Shown piece by piece: positions 36,424 to 49,000 of a DNA stretch of 64,000 nt (positions within the stretch are counted from its first letter, which is position 1; every line of letters begins with the position of its first letter). Under the pieces are notes generated by a model. It saw only the letters and a program-made list of their open reading frames with translations, ran no database searches and had not been told where the DNA came from. The stretch spans positions 9,189,632 through 9,253,631 of the forward strand of contig CM044867.1 in the NCBI GenBank assembly GCA_024500155.1. The letters are read 5' to 3'. This DNA comes from Chenopodium formosanum (Eukaryota > Streptophyta > Magnoliopsida > Caryophyllales > Amaranthaceae). A program made the translations under genes and the position numbers.

Positions 36424-39211
36424 TGTAACACCCCAATAATTCTCTCTTTAAACCTGTGAATAACCTGAACAAAATTCAAGAGAATTACTGGCGTGCTACC
36501 ACCACGTGTTCAAACATTAAGGCTATTTTAGAAATTAGCACCAGAAAACTAAAACAGTTATAAATAAATTTCAAAACTAACGAATAAAACCAAATTAAGT
36601 GTTACAAGTTGGAACCATTAAGGCCCTTATTCAAAATCCAAACTAGAAGAAATTGTATAAAAATAAAACCGATTTTAAATAAATTCAAACTTGCAAAAGA
36701 AAATAAACTGCGAACAATGACTAACTCTCCACTCAAAATCCCACAACCCTGATGCGAATGCTGCATGTGTAAGAACCTGTGATTAATCCGCTCCCCAATA
36801 TTACAAGTATAAAAATTGGATCGTCACAGGGTCATTGAAAGGCGAAGGCCATGACCAAAGAAAAACACACACAAAAGCACGCAATCAGCAAAGCTGAGTA
36901 CATACGAGCTGCGAAACAAATAAGAAATCCATAACATGCTACTAATAATCAATCATCATGCATCATTAAATTATAGACTCAACACACGGCTCAATTATTA
37001 ATTTTATTAAGACTTCACTAGTTAATAGTAGTAAACTCATTTTATTTATTTCTTTGGATTAAGCAATAGACAAGGTTGTCCAACCCATGCTCCATTTGGA
37101 ACATCAATAAAGAATAACCCCATGCCTCCTTTCGGAAACATCAATTAACATCCAAAGACCTCGGGCGCGACTCCGTGACCGTAGTTAGTATGAGATCTCA
37201 CCTATCTTCTAGTTTTCAACGAAAAAATAATATTTGAAATAAGAGACTCGTAGATCAGACGGCCTCGAGAAAAGTACACGGCTAATACCCCGTGTACCCC
37301 AACCCCTGATTGTCATTACTCCAGAAGTGCACCAACCCAGAGTTTTATTGCTCATCCATCTTGCACTTTACGTGACTTACAGGTTTAGACTTGGTGATGA
37401 TTCATATGCAAACAATACAATCAATCCAATATCAATTCAATCAAGTAAAACAAGTTTCCAATTTCATTTCTTGATTTATTAGTGACAAGCAACATTTATT
37501 ATTTATTCCTTTAACTACCTCGGTGTATAAACACCTTGAGTGCATAGGGCACCCCAAAACCTTAACCTCGTCTTATAAGACTTGAATTCTTCCTTTACTC
37601 ATCCTATTTCAATAATCATGAATGAGTAATAAATAAATCATTCCACTTACTTACATACCTTTGCCTCTAATCGCACCTTGCAAAGTTAATGCATAAATAA
37701 TATTTTCCAAGTAAAATAGTGCACATCATTCGGAATTCACAATGTATAACACAATTATTCCCAGTCTTCTCTATACATGCTACTAAGTTCTTGTTTCATT
37801 CCTAAACATGCTTCTAAAGGCAAGGTTTCGTAACTCGTACGTACCTTGAATAAACCAATTGGTGGGCCACTTAACCAACTAGAAATCACCTTTATAAAGT
37901 CCTCTCCTAAACCAAACAATAAGATTTCAATCAAAACCCAAACAACTAAATTTACAGCAATACTAACTTACCTTAAAACCTCTCAAACCAACCAAGTAAA
38001 GCCTTTAAATTTCTCCTATTAGTCAATATTAACAATAGGACATCCCAACTATAAGTTTATATGTTTAAATCATGAAAATATAGTGTATAACATGAAATTC
38101 CAGCAGCTTTAGAGTAAGTAAATAAATCTAAAAATTTAGTTTAAGTATATAAAATAACCCTATAAGCATCATTACTTGAAATTATCATCAAATAGCAAGT
38201 TATTAGTGTATTAAAAACCCAAATATATATTAATTTAGCAATTAGAAGCTTCAAATTAAAAGTATACAAATCTGAAAATTCATACTTGAGGTTGTAATTT
38301 CAAGTTCAAAGCTTTTTAATCATAAAATACGCACAATAATTATTTTGTAGGCTTAGAAGCATAAAGACATGAAATTTATATAACTTACTCATAAAAAATC
38401 AAAACTTTAATAATCTGAAAATTTATACATAGTCAAAATAATTATACTTTAACGTAAATTAATCATAGTATAATTAGATAACTTGATTAACACGTTTTCA
38501 AACCCTAAAACATGAAAAATCAATGTTTAAACCCTAAATTATACAACATATGTAATCTGAAAATTTCAATAAGAAATTAAACAGGCTAAAGCTCATAAAT
38601 TCATAATCTTATATTACTTATGTATTAAATCAAACTATAATAACAATAGTTTAGAATCAAAATCAAATAAAGATTGAAACTTTAAATCAAGATAACAAAG
38701 CAAGCTAAGAGAAGTGAGAAAAAAGGGAGGAGTGCAATTACTATCACAAAGGAGGGCTGCTGGTGGCCGGAGGTGCGGCAGGTGGCGCGTCGGTGGGGCA
38801 GCGGTGGTGCAGCGGCGGTGCAGGTGTTGGACAGCAGCTCGACTCCAAGCTTGGGGTTTTTTTTCTTCTTGTGGTGTACGTGAGAGTGGAGAAAAGAAAG
38901 TGAGGGGAAAAATTAGGGCTTAGGGTTTTATATGTTTTGTAAGCTTGGTTTCAAAATCAAGTGGGAGTAGGAATTGTATTTGGGCTAGAATAGAAATTTA
39001 AGCTCTCTTTATTTATATTTGGGTTACCAACATCATTGATAAAGTATATTGGTGTATAGATTAGAGAATTTTAATTAGATTAGTACTTATTAATTTAATA
39101 AAGTTCAAATACATTTTGCATATAATAATTTATTTAATGAAAACAAAGTAAAATATTTATTTAAATAATAAAGAAATATAATAATTTATTTTGAAAATAT
39201 GGGGGATTACA
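36424..39211 (-). mobile_element. Solo LTR, family B (copy B2)
   Basis: 2788 bp. On the minus strand it begins TGTAATCCCCCATATTTTC (39211) and ends GGGGTGTTACA (36424). Flanks are aactt (36419-36423) and aactc (39212-39216), a 5-bp duplication with one mismatch. It contains the GC-rich block (38755-38840) seen in other copies. No internal retroelement region. Confidence 0.75.
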
Positions 39212-40270
39212 AACTCAAATATGAGATCTCATATGGTTGACTGAATTGGTAATGTTCGTTTTTCAATATGAAACTAGTATATGGGTTCGAGTTATGCCCT
39301 GAGTCATTATATGATGAAATTACATGGAATTTACAATTAAACGTTTAATTTATAACTCACATTTCTCTTAAAGCAGTTTGACAGAAGTGGGTTGCACTAT
39401 ATTTCTGCATACTTGACCCTTTTTTTTTTCTCATATTCGGCTGTTGTATTGCAGAGGAGGCAATGGCTAGTTTGCCGACAAACAAAACGCCCAAGGTTTC
39501 AGCCTCTAGCATCTACATGAGAATGACATCTCAAAAAATGGAAAGCTATAAATAATTGTATAATCAGGCGGCATGTTTAGTCACGTGATATTTATAAATT
39601 TCCTCAGCATGCAGACGGTAGATTACCGCCTCACTATTTTTGTCTAACTTGTTTAATATTGGTATGCAGGAAGGAAGCCCCAAACCACGGCCGCCTCCTC
39701 AATCCGTCCAGAAATTGTTGTAAAGGATCACAGTGAGACCTAGCAAATTTCGAAGGCCAATAAATCAATAGGAAGTGGAGGCAAGTCTCTCGAGTCCGAA
39801 AGTGTTGAGGAAATTGAGTCGATTGCCCGTTAAGGCGACGAAGGGTAGCATGCAATCGGTGCTACTTTCGGTTCAGCCACAGCAGGCATGATCCTAAAGT
39901 AACTGTCGCCTTAGTTGCCTCCTAGGCTCCTCAAGGTACCAAGTCTATTATGATGCCTTTCCCTTGCTGGGTCAAGTCCTATTAGCATTTTCCTGTATCA
40001 CCCGACTCAACCGGCAGCGCACCGTCTATAAGCTCATCTTATTGCTCCTACTTACGCCATGTTGGTTGTGTTGCAGATGTCATCCCTTCAAGGACAGATG
40101 TGCAACAATTTGACAAAAATATGCTGAAGGCCGTCTCAAAAACTAAGAAGGCGCCCATAAAGGGCTAGAGTCGCCAAACATGGACTGCATGAATGACTTG
40201 TTGGCTGAGGTAACTTAGCTTAAATTAAGCTTTTGATGTAATTTATTTTAGGTTGTCTAACTTTTTGAAG
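39212..40270. other. Unassigned stretch, possibly retroelement-derived
   Basis: GC content is higher in 39660-40180 than around it, yet all frames are closed by stops. It lies directly before the TG start of an LTR of family A, so it could be decayed internal retrotransposon sequence. No conserved motif was recognised. Confidence 0.3.
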
Positions 40271-41890
40271 TGTTGATTGTCGAAACCCAATGATAAGGGA
40301 AACCTTTCATTGCCATTTGGTTCGGGTTAAGTATTGGAATAAAGGAGTACTTAATTTATTTTTAAGATCCATCCATTTAATTTATTCTAAAACATATTTA
40401 TTTAAATCGTAAGTCGCCCAATCCATTTGTTTTAATCTTTATTCTTATTTTGATTCTTATTCTTATTCTTATTCTCCACTTAGTTTTCTAAAAAAGTATC
40501 AAAATAAAGTAATTTGAGTTTGAAATAAACTTCTAAGGGTCTAAATGCGTTCGAAATCGTATTAAATTAGATGAATTGTTATAAATCGGGACATACAAAG
40601 ACTGATTTTAATAAAACTAAAAAAACTTGAAACTGGAGCGTGGCGGCAATTGCATCGCATCGTGACGATTTGCATCGTGGTGCGATGCAGACCATCGCCA
40701 CGCGATGATCCAGAGGTGTCGGGATGAACTTTTTGATTTAGACGATTTAATTTTTATTTTTTCAGTTTATTTTTCTATAAATACCGTGGCCTTTCGTGGG
40801 TTACGGATACCGTTTTCTGCTCATAACATATTCTCTCAATCTCTTAATCTCTCAATCTCTTTCAAAATAATCCCATTGCTCCTAGACATCAATACTTCAC
40901 TCGAAGCTCTATTGGCGTTCCACGTACAACGTGAAAGGTTGATCATAAACCCTGGGGGTTTTAATCTAAACTCAATTTAATTTGTTTTCTTTGATTTAAT
41001 TTTGTTTTTTTTAATTTTTATTTCCTTATTCAAGTTTACTAACGGTTTACTAGTGATGTAGTTGCAAGGTTTTGCAATCGAAGTAAGTATATTTAATTAT
41101 TCCTTCGTTTAATTAATTCTACACTATTTATTCTTGCTAGCATCATGTTTAGGGTTTATTTTAATTATTATTATCAAGTTTAGGCGTTATATTAATCACG
41201 TATCATGCCTAGGATTTTATTAATTAGGGCGTGTTCGGCACTAGCTTTTGAGTAGCTTTTAGGTAGCTTATAGGTCAAACCACTACTTAACAAAAAATGT
41301 GAGTGTTTGTCAAAGTAGTGGTTAGGGTAGTTTTAGTGGTGAAGGTAGCTTTTATGAAAAGTTAGAAAGATTAGCTTTTGGAATTAGAGATACCTTTTGA
41401 GGTAGTTGTACTGTTGAAAATTTAGTCTATAGTATTAAAAATAAAATATTAATTTTTAATACATAACAGCTAGTCAACCGCTACTTTACCGAACACTCAT
41501 ATCTAAATTATTTATCTTCACAGCTAACAGCTTGTTGACAACTAACAACTACCTACACAGCTAACAGCTGCCTCCACAGCTACAGCTACCTTCACAGCTA
41601 TATTTTACCGAACATGCCCTTAATATTTAGTATCATGTTTAGAATGCTTTAATTCGTTTCTATAATTATTATTGAGTTGCTTCCAATATTTTCATGCATG
41701 CTTATTTAATTTATTTCTATTTGTTTTGATCACATATATTGCATGTTTTATTGGGAATATGAAATTGAAAATCACGCCTAATAAGATAATTTGGACTACC
41801 GGTTTAGGTTCTAAGTAATCTTGTTGCTGAATTCAAGTGATCACAATAATTAGATTTATGTGTGCATTATGTCAAAGATATTATAGTCCA
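40271..41890 (+). mobile_element. Diverged LTR of family A (copy A4)
   Basis: Shares ordered landmarks with A3: a TGT..GTC start followed by aaacccaatgat, a palindrome block (40645-40708), TATA (tctataaata, 40774-40783), then a gtgaaaggttgat leader, agtatcatgtttaggg words, atcacgcctaataagataatt and a gtgatcacaataat segment. Sequence identity is low between landmarks, so it is an older or sister family member. The 3' end fades after about 41890. A Tourist-like MITE sits inside. Confidence 0.65.
41227..41619. mobile_element. Tourist-like (PIF/Harbinger) MITE
   Basis: 393 bp with inverted ends GGGCGTGTTCGGCA and GGGCATGTTCGGTA, flanked by TTA on both sides (41224-41226, 41620-41622). The TTA/TAA duplication and GG..GTTCGG termini are the Tourist signature. 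The interior has agctaac/agctgt direct repeats near the right end. Confidence 0.85.
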
Positions 41891-42104
41891 CATATATAAT
41901 TATGTTGGTCTCTTCATTAAATTTTGAGATGTTTAAAAGTTTTATTTTTAAATTATCATTTTTTATTAATTGAATTTGATGTGCTTCAGTGAAATGGTGA
42001 CGATTTAAATTATGTAGTGTAATGGCTAAAAATAATACGGAGTATGGTGAAAATATTCAATTAAAAAATTGGAAAAAATAGCAAACTAAGCTTGAAAAAT
42101 TGAG

Positions 42105-42660
42105 TGATTTCCTTAAATAATGCTAAAATACAAATTAATTCCCTATATAAGTCGGTTTAAAAACTATACAATACTATCCACATAGGATCGGTTCCTAGGT
42201 TTGGAATTTGATAGTATAGATACGCTAATACCAATAAAGGTTCTATATATAGAACCGCTAATAGTCTAATACCAATAGAGGTTCTATATATAGAACTGCT
42301 AATACCAATAGAGGTTCTATATAAAACCGCTAATACCAATAGAGATAGGACCGCTAATACCATTAGAGTTTCTATGCATAGATACTCTACTTTAGCTATC
42401 ACTAGCGACTCTTTATATGGAACCGCTAATGGTATTAGAGGTTTTACGTAAAGAACCGCTAATACCAATAGAGGTTCTATGCATAAAACCTCTAATACCA
42501 GTAGAGGTTCTATATTAGTTAAAACCGCCAACAATGTTAGCGGTTTTATACTTGCAAATACCGAACCTTGAAACCTAGCCTACGTGGATGGTATTGTGGG
42601 AAATAGTTTTTAAACCAATGTATATAAGGAATTAGTTTATACTATTACATTATATTGGGA
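42105..42660. mobile_element. Foldback element with internal minisatellite
   Basis: Long imperfect inverted ends run from about 42105-42195 (through GGTTTAAAAACTAT) to about 42570-42660 (ATAGTTTTTAAACC). Between them, units of the form ctaataccaatagaggttc plus about 15 bp are repeated roughly ten times in both orientations (42210-42540). The minus strand is open for 125 codons only because the unit lacks stops. It lies about 350 bp upstream of the RecQ start codon. Confidence 0.7.
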
Positions 42661-42750
42661 AATAAAAAAAAACCAAAAAAAATTAAAAAAATTGTTCTAA
42701 ACCCGTTGGGTTAGGGTTGAGCATTCCTCGACACGTAACCCAAAGTGACC

Positions 42751-42821
42751 CGACCCGAAATGACCCATGATCTGGAGCGAACCGACCCGAAATGACCCAT
42801 GATCTGGAGCGAACCGACCCC
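42751..42821. repeat. 32-bp direct duplication upstream of RecQ
   Basis: cgacccgaaatgacccatga plus 12 bp occurs at 42751 and again at 42783, with a third start at 42815. It lies in the 5' flank of the helicase gene. Confidence 0.85.
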
Positions 42822-43005
42822 GAACCCGTCCTAATTGACAAGTCTACATGCAACCCAAGCAAAATGGCGGGAAATATAATGACAATTACACAAGGAAGAG
42901 AGTTAGACTCCCCATATTCACATAAATTGTTGCTCTTGTGTTTCTCTACTTCATTTGTAGAAGCGACGTTTACCCTCTTACAATTAAACCCTCAATCTCA
43001 CTCTA

Positions 43006-46000
43006 ATGGAGCTCACTCTCAAAGTAATTCATTCTTCTCTATTATTAATTTTTGCAATTTGTTCAATAATAATCTAGGGCTTTTTTTAAAGAAATTACAG
43101 CATTTTGCCTACATTACCTTTTTTTTAGAGTTCATTTTTTTGTGGGTTTTATTTTTTTTAATTTGTTCTTTAATTTATTACTGATTTCTATGTATTTGGT
43201 TGCAGAAATTTTTTGGGTTTTCAAGTTTTCGGCCGTATCAGAAAGAAGTGGTTGAGAAAATTATGGAGGGAAGAGATTGTTTGGTTGTTATGGCAACTGG
43301 TAGTGGCAAGTCTCTTTGGTGAGTTTACTGCTTTATTGTTCTTTTATTTTAGATTAATTTCGTCAATTTTGTAATTCAATTATTAATTTTTACTTCATTG
43401 TGTTTATTTACCTTTAAGATAATTGGGGTTTTATAATTAGTATGATTGAAAAAGGTGAATTCTTTCTGAAGAGTGCAATTTTGAACTAATTTTTCGACCG
43501 GAATTGATAGTTGTCGATTTGTCTTAACCTCTTATGATTAAGGATTTAGTACGATTTCACTGTAATATGCTTCACTAGCTTATTTGAGTGGTGACATGAT
43601 TAGAAATGTAACCATAATCCATTTCTATTTGAGGCAATTTGGCAAGTTTTTTCGGACATTCTAAAATAGTATATGGCTATTATCTCTAGCCACAATGAAT
43701 ATATATTTTTTTGTGACACTCGTTACTTAATATTCTTGATTTTCTTGTTTTGAATGTTACTTTGTTGTCCTTGTTCGTTTATTTATTTTTGTTACTAAAA
43801 TCCTGTTGCCTCGATTGTTTTGTATGTTCTACTAGCTATTGGGGAATAAATTAGCTTTTTTTTCCCTCCTTGTGGCATAATTAGAAGACCATAAATACTT
43901 TTTTAGATTCAATTTCATGATACCATAGCTATTGAGTTTGATCCTGCTTTACGCTTTGTTTAGATAGCCAACAAGGAAAGAAAGGAAGGGAAGGGAAATA
44001 GGAGGAAGGGAAGGGTAAAGAAAGGAAGGGGGAGGTGAATTCCATTTTCCCTCCAAATCTCTCCAATTTTGGTGGGATTATGCTTATTAAAGAGAGAGAG
44101 AGAAAATGGATCCCTTCCTCTCCTTTCCCTTCCTTACCTCAATCTTTTACCCAAACAAGAGAGTTTGTCCCCCTCCCTTTCTCTTCCTTCTATTTCCTCC
44201 AATCCAAGCAAAGTATTAGTGTTTTGTCAAGTTGTTTGCCTTGTTGTCATAGCTGGATATTGTATACATACTCCATGTTCGATTTAATGGACAACATCAA
44301 TATTGGTGCCTCTTTGTGCAGTGTTAGTTTGTTTTGGTTTCTTTCATGGATTGTAATTCTAATTTCTTGCTTGAATTTGTGCAGCTATCAAGTTCCCCCC
44401 TTGATTGCAGGGAATACAGGCATTGTGGTCAGTCCTTTGTTATCTTTGATGCAAGATCAGGTAATCTTCTGAATGATTACATGTCTTTCTTGTTGCTATG
44501 GTGGGCTTAACTTGACAAATTATTGACTAATGACTGATAGGTAATGGCTTTAAAACAACGTGGCATCCAAGCGGAGTACCTAGGCTCTACTCAAACTGAT
44601 AAAACTGTACAGACAAAAGCTGAATCAGGCTTTTATAGCTTGTTGTTCATGACCCCAGAGAAAGCATGCTCAATTCCTAATAGGTGCCTGTTGCATAATT
44701 TATTGATCTCAATTTTTTATTTTTTATTTATTTTTTTTAGTTTTTTATTATTATTATTATTTTTTCCGTCGCAACTTATATACTCATATTGCGTTTCCAG
44801 AAATGAGATAATGTTATTTGTTGGAACTTTGATGGCGTTTTTTTTTTATTACTCTCCGTTTCATTCATATTTACTTCAGTACTTGTTTGTTTTTTCTTTG
44901 ATGTATCCTTAATCCTATTGATGCTACTTTCTCTTTTTTGCTTTATAGTTTATACCCTTTTATTTATTTATTTATTTATTTTTTGTCCATCTTTCTTCCA
45001 TGTAGGAGTGTAGGTTTATGTTACTCATATTTGATCTAGACATGAGTTGATATCTCTAAAATTGAATGCAGAGTGCATTCTTATAAAAAGATGGAAGATT
45101 TCTTCAAGCATGTTTAATGACTGACATGAACCTATTATAAGATTTAACCAATGCTATACTTTTTTTACGGCTTGTGACTGCTGGATTAATGGTACTTGTC
45201 TGCCTCTGTCTTAAATTTATGTCCTTTGTCTCATCTTTGCAGTTTCTGGACAAGACTGCTAAAGGCTGGAATTTGTCTTTTTGCTGTTGATGAAGCACAT
45301 TGCATATCAGAATGGGGTCATGATTTCAGGTTAGAAGGGTCTTATATCATTTAAGGTCAAATCCTTTCTCAAGGCATTTTGCATCTGTTGCTTCTAATTT
45401 CTGGTGCACAAACTGTACATGATTGCTGGCGTGCAACTATAAGTAGCATTTTGTGTTTGTTTACGTGATCTCTAAAATGGTAACTCGTAAGCTTCAGGCT
45501 GCAAATGTTTTGCTGAATGATATGGCCTTGTTCTTCTTGCATTACTCTCCCACCCCATCCTCTATATGTTTTAAAAAGTTCTAAAGGGTTGAGATAAGCT
45601 GCTATTACATCAACAACAACAACAAACAACAAAGCCTTAGTCCCAGAATGAGATAAGCTGCTATTATCACAGATAATTCAGTATTAGTGCTTTAGAGTCA
45701 GATTATACACATTATCCCTGTCTAGAACTTGTAATAAAGTTTACATTCTCCTTTATTTTATTTTATTCTATATATATTTATGTGTTTGTCCCTGATGGTT
45801 TATGATAACAGAGTGATTTCCTTCCAACGCTTTGTTGCTCTTAGAGCTGGTATGATCATTGAGACTATTCAGTTGATGGACTTATACATAGGAACTTAGT
45901 TATTCACTTTCTCTGATCTTCTTTGTTTGGTTTGTAAAGGGGAAAAAAATAACTATCTTATGGTGGAAGTAGTTTTCTGAAGGGTGAAGATTTTCTTTAC

Positions 46001-49000
46001 TTTAGCAGAGATGCCCACATGCCTCACCTTTCTTCTTTATTCCTTTCCTTCATCTCCCCTCCTCTATCCTCTTTAATTTTTCTAGGGAGTAATAAAAAAA
46101 ATGAAGTTTGAAGGTTGATTTGATTGAGTTACTTTCCATGTAAAATCAAATTCTGTTCAACATGTTTCTTCTGACCAAACAGTGCCTAAATCCTTGGAGA
46201 GCAGGAAGTGTTTATCTGTATTTGCCATTGTTTAATCACTCTGATTGACTGTATTGACTAGCAAATTAATAGTCTATGCAGTTATTGTTCTCAGTGGGTG
46301 GTCTTATGATCACCCAATCTTTGACTTGCAAATTAAGAACCTAGCAAATTAGGTGAGGTTTCTTAGTCTAGCCAACATATTCTTTTACTGCAAATGGGTT
46401 TTAATGGATGATCCTTTTCGATTTGGGTTGAATGATACTCCCTCTGTCTCTTTATTAAAGTCCCCTTTCTCATTTTTCACGGGAATTAAGGCTGTTGGTA
46501 GATTCCTTAAACAAAGTACCGAAGTACATTACTTGCATTAAATAGCTACTTAGCTAGTGAGAGAGAAAAAAAAAAAAAGAGTAAATAGTGTGTCATAAAT
46601 ATTAGGCACAAAAAATCAGAAAAATTTTAGGATAATTTGGGGATTAAAGTAGGAGAATAAGGTTAAAATTGTCAAAATCACTTAATAAAAATGGAAAGAT
46701 TCTTATAATGGGACTTTAATTTTGATTTGCCAAAAATGGAATAAGGGACTTTAGACGGAGGGAGTATTTAGGATAGAGGCTGGCAGGGGATTGACCATGG
46801 TAGGCGCATGGCTTTGCTGCTTGTGCGAGGGAGATATTTGCTAGGACCTGGAACAGAACAGAGCACACACAATGCACAAACACAGAAGAACAGAGGCAGA
46901 AAAGGGGTATGTTGTATTGATAATCAGAGAAATTAATCAATACAGCTCTCCTTCTTTTGAGAGGAAGGAATCTCTCCAACAAACTCACTTAATTCAATAT
47001 TTTTGCATACCTTCTCTATTACAAAAACTCCTATTTATAATCAGTTACTTAGCATCTAGCCTCTTCTACAGCTAAGAATAACAAACTTATTCCCACAATC
47101 ACCAAAGTACCCTGAAACCCATAACAAACTTCATAACAGAATTTCCCACTCATCATCAAGTTGCTAGAATCTTCTTCTTGGGCTTCCTTCGAGCATATGT
47201 GATTAAAGGCCTAGGCTGACCCCTTGCAATATTTTAATAACATAAACCTTGGCCCTGTTCCTGGTGCCTTTATAATTTGTTTTGGTTAAATATTTGCTTG
47301 ATCAGAACCAATTTGATTTTTCTTGAGCATAGAATGAATTCTACTTGATCCATACTCTTTTACAGGTTGTATTTTCCATTTTATAAGCCATTTTTTAAAA
47401 ATTGTTTTACTTGCCTTCTCCAATTTTTTGCAGGATGGAGTACAAACAACTAGACAAGTTGCGTCCTATTCTCTCAGATGTCCCATTCGTGAGCTTGACT
47501 GCAACTGCTACAGACAAGTAAGTGCACTCATCAATTTTATACGGATGGCTATTGTTAGAAGATGTTCCCCCTATATCTGAAAGTTAAAGGGCTGCCATCT
47601 TTGGTACTCAAAGCTTTGAAAGTCATTAGTTACGCGTCTTAATTTCTAGGAAATAGGGACAGTGATAATCTGACTGTGACTACACTACTACAGCAGTACT
47701 TTGGATATCATCTTGGAGATATTAGACAGAATTGTAAGCAAATTTTTTTCTTGCGTCAGATGGATTACTTTCAGTCTCTTTGGCTCATGTACTTGCTATA
47801 ATTTATTGATGCTGTTGAAATAAGAGGATTGTAAGAAGTGGAGTGAATGACTGAATGGAGTTTATGTTCTCTGAGGTGTTGACCTATATGCATTTGGATT
47901 AGGATAAAGATCTGGCCTCTTTGTATCCCTGAAAAACTTCTCTCTCTCACCTTCATTTTCTGTAACTTGATCTTGCCATTTTTTCCCTTTTTGTCTGACC
48001 TAAGTCCTAACTTCTTGTGAGAGGATCATTGCACAAATGGTGCTCTTCTTGCAACAAAGCAAGTACAGTGACTTCTGAAGGCCAAAACATGTGATAAGAT
48101 ATTGCCACTTTGTATTGAACATCATGTGTTTTGCTAAACATACTATTGTTACTAGCTTCAGATTGTATCTATCTTATAATCTAGTTTATCCCTATGATTT
48201 GAGTTTCGGTAAGTATGTTAGGAATTTTTTTAATCCTATGATTGGCTTTAAATTATGACTGAGATTGTCCAGTACCAAACCTACGAGATTTTTTTGTTCA
48301 TTTACTTAAACTGAAGATGATAATAATTAGCTTTGTGTAGTACTATCTATGTCTGTGGTCCTGAACTTTAAGATTTTATATGAATTTCCCTGTACTTTCT
48401 GATATAAAGGTCTCTCTCTGTGTTTTTTTTTTTTTAATTTTTTTTTTTCTGGCTCTAGGGTCCGGCTAGACATAATTAAGTCATTGAAGATGAAGGATCC
48501 TTATGTTGCTGTAGGCTCATTTGATCGTAAAAATCTCTTTTATGGTGTGAAATCTTTTAATCGAGGCATCTACTTCCTGGATGAGCTTGTACAAGAGGTT
48601 TCAAAATCTGTGGCTAGTGCTGGATCAACTATCATTTACTGCCTTACAATTAAAGATGTTGAACAGGTATCTATATATAAATCTTTGCAAGATAGAGAAG
48701 CGTGATTTATCCTTCAAGTGCAGAATGTCTAAATAATGAACAATTTTTAAAAAAATGGATACGATATGCACTATGTATTAGGTTCTTTAATAAAAGCCAC
48801 ATTTTTGTATGGTTTTAGCGCCGCTTGGGTTGGGTTTGTATTCAGCATCCGAAGAGAATTGTCTAGAATGATCAGAGTACATTGAGAATGGAAATAAATG
48901 AAACTTTGTTTGTTACACTTTTTCTCTCATGTACTTTATTCACAAATTTTAACAACATTTTGAGAACATTTTGGTTATGCTTGGTAGGTCATATCTTCAG

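Noticed and set aside
38714..38923. Arg-rich 69-codon frame
   Set aside because: Antisense to the GC-rich block of solo LTR B2; composition-driven.
42157..42534. 125-codon minus-strand frame with repeated EPLLVLAVL
   Set aside because: It is a translation of the minisatellite unit, which happens to lack stops; there is no start context or conserved domain.
42210..42540. Regular repeats that look array-like
   Set aside because: Units are directly adjacent, occur in both orientations, and the DNA is plant nuclear; this is not a CRISPR array.
42792..43184. Long frame starting MTHDLERTDPEP as a possible RecQ first exon
   Set aside because: It is out of frame with the helicase after splicing and begins inside the 32-bp duplication. 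The ATG at 43006 gives MELTLK and joins cleanly to motif 0.
44035..44472. Open frame running into RecQ exon 3
   Set aside because: It reads through the end of intron 2 and a MITE-like pyrimidine tract. The real exon begins at the acceptor at 44385, which matches conserved RecQ sequence.
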